Position numbers and translations under genes: made by a program. A stretch of 64,000 nt of DNA, taken from NCBI RefSeq assembly GCF_039521325.1, contig NZ_BAAACD010000010.1. One strand, written 5' to 3'. This document shows, in pieces, positions 62,999-64,000 of the stretch. The notes under the pieces were generated by a model that had not been told where the DNA came from, searched no databases, and saw only the letters and a list, made by a program, of their open reading frames with translations. Every line of letters starts with the position of its first letter. The stretch's first letter is position 1. Origin of the DNA: Clostridium_X cadaveris. GTDB lineage: Bacteria > Bacillota > Clostridia > Clostridiales > Clostridiaceae.

Positions 62999-63340
62999 AT
63001 GAAGAAAGGAGAAACTATAGATCCAGTTTTAATTAGTAGACAAATGCTGGCAGAGCGATGGAGTTTAACACCACAAGCAATACTTAATTACGAGAATGAA
63101 GGGGTAATAACTAGAAATCCACATATTCCAACGCCTAGATATAGTTTAAGCGAAATCTTAAAGATAGAAGATGTAAAAAGTAATCCAATGTCACCTTTAG
63201 AAAGAAGAAGACTAGAAAACCGTATAAAGGAGCTTGAAGAAATAGTAACTCTGCAAAACAAGCAGATTATTAAAATGAGTATGCTTGGAACAGAAAGCAT
63301 AAATCTATTAGAAAAAATAAATGAAGCAAGAGCTTTATAA
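62999..63340 (+). CDS. small phage HTH protein with coiled coil
   Basis: A 113-residue protein. A MerR-like helix-turn-helix (ISRQMLAERWSLTPQAILNY, then RYSLSEILKIEDV) is followed by a charged coiled coil (RRLENRIKELEEIV) and a short tail. GAAAGGAG precedes the ATG. Probably an early regulatory protein; no specific family recognised. Confidence 0.7.
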   Translation: MKKGETIDPVLISRQMLAERWSLTPQAILNYENEGVITRNPHIPTPRYSLSEILKIEDVKSNPMSPLERRRLENRIKELEEIVTLQNKQIIKMSMLGTESINLLEKINEARAL

Positions 63341-63351
63341 GGAGGAATAGT

Positions 63352-64000
63352 ATGAAAGAATTAATTAGTATTAAAAACCACGAAGGGGAAATGGTAGTTA
63401 CAAGTAGAGAGATAGCCGAGAATTTTGAAAAGGACCATAAGAACGTAATTAGAGATATAGAGAATTTAATAGGTCAGCTCAAAATTGAGCATACCCCTAA
63501 ATACTTCATACAAGCAGAGTACCAGCACGAACAAAACAAGCAAACTTATAAAGAATATCTCTTAACCAGGGATGGATTCACATTACTTGCTATGGGATTC
63601 ACAGGCAGTAAAGCTATAGAGTGGAAGTTAAAGTACATTGATGCATTTAACAAGATGGAACAAGCTTTAAAAGAACAGTCCAAGCCTACATGCATAGAAG
63701 ACCTAATAATAATGCAGGCACAGAGCTTAAAGGATATGAGAGAACAAGTTAATCAAGCTAACTACCACGCATTAGAAGCTAAGGCAGAAGCAGAGAAGTC
63801 TAGGGAAGAGATACAGGCTATGAGAGATGTAGTAGCAACTAATTCTAATAACTGGAGAGAAGATTGCAGAAAGTTAATAGTAAGGATAGCTCAAGGATTA
63901 GGCGGAAATGGATATATCAGTGAGGTCAATAAAGAGATTTATGAATTAATGAGAACTAGACTTAAATGTAAGTTAGATGTTCAGCTTACAAATATGAGAA
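63352..64000 (+). CDS. Rha family phage regulatory protein (3' end outside window)
   Basis: The first 216 codons of an open frame that leaves the window. The N-terminal Rha domain has VVTSREIAENFEKDHKNVIRDI and LLTRDGFTLLAMGFTG, followed by SKAIEWKLKYIDAFNKME. A coiled region (about 120-165) leads into a C-terminal domain (NWREDCRKLIVRIAQ) resembling ORF6C-type antirepressor ends. AAGGAGG lies before the ATG. Rha proteins block growth of related phages lacking integration host factor in enteric systems; in Firmicute phages they are usually called antirepressors. Confidence 0.88.
   Translation, partial: MKELISIKNHEGEMVVTSREIAENFEKDHKNVIRDIENLIGQLKIEHTPKYFIQAEYQHEQNKQTYKEYLLTRDGFTLLAMGFTGSKAIEWKLKYIDAFNKMEQALKEQSKPTCIEDLIIMQAQSLKDMREQVNQANYHALEAKAEAEKSREEIQAMRDVVATNSNNWREDCRKLIVRIAQGLGGNGYISEVNKEIYELMRTRLKCKLDVQLTNMR

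Noticed and set aside
1..64000. CRISPR arrays, rRNA and tRNA genes
   Set aside because: No regularly spaced repeat array and no cloverleaf or rRNA-like GC-richer segment was seen. A tRNAscan-SE or Rfam scan would be decisive.

Overview
The window looks like a chromosome segment of a low-GC Gram-positive anaerobe, most likely a Clostridium-type Firmicute. The reasons are the very AT-rich DNA, strong AGGAGG-type ribosome binding sites, frequent TTG and GTG starts, many short intrinsic terminators, PRD-type PTS regulators, an LPXTG-anchored hydrolase, and a 2-hydroxyacyl-CoA dehydratase-like iron-sulfur protein with its activase. I could not name a species. I found no rRNA, tRNA or CRISPR array.

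Layout. 1-5.8 kb: end of an acyl-ligase / acyl carrier protein / phosphopantetheinyl transferase / ABC exporter operon. 5.9-10.7 kb: MATE pump, double-cubane-type protein with activase, M42 peptidase. 10.9-12.9 kb: two-component system. 13.2-17.9 kb: PRD regulator and a lactose/cellobiose-family PTS operon ending in a stand-alone MgsA/RarA C-terminal-like domain. 18.4-24.7 kb: dicarboxylate symporter, a second MacB-like ABC exporter, small zinc ribbon, MalY/PatB aminotransferase. 24.9-31.8 kb: secreted duplicated transglutaminase-like protein, sodium symporter under an apparent phenylalanine leader-peptide attenuator, and panC-panD with a BASS transporter. 33-39.8 kb: anchored GH20 hexosaminidase, ogt, lipoprotein, TipAS-type MerR regulator, and an MBOAT/DHHW O-acetylation pair. 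40-47 kb: LysR/TauE pair, flavoprotein, acetyltransferase and several uncharacterised small or membrane proteins. 47.3-53.4 kb: S1-domain fusion protein, glucose-family PTS EIIBC with RAT/terminator leader, PHP phosphoesterase, LicT-type antiterminator. 53.8-57.7 kb: PepD, OPT transporter, PqqD-like protein. 57.9-59.6 kb: TetR and an MFS gene broken at both ends. 59.6-64 kb: left end of a prophage.

The most interesting signals are regulatory. (1) Upstream of the sodium symporter, a 23-residue peptide with five Phe in seven codons is followed by four mutually exclusive RNA segments and two tandem terminators. This is the architecture of ribosome-mediated attenuation, unexpected in a Firmicute. 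(2) The same TGAC-N6-GTCA palindrome lies 83 bases upstream of the response regulator start and 81 bases upstream of the ABC exporter 7 kb away, so the two probably form one regulon. (3) The panCD leader can pair its 5' end with its own terminator or with sequence near the panC ribosome binding site. (4) The prophage junction coincides with the loss of the 3' end of the MFS gene.

All function calls come from reading motifs and layout by eye. No database search or folding program was run.
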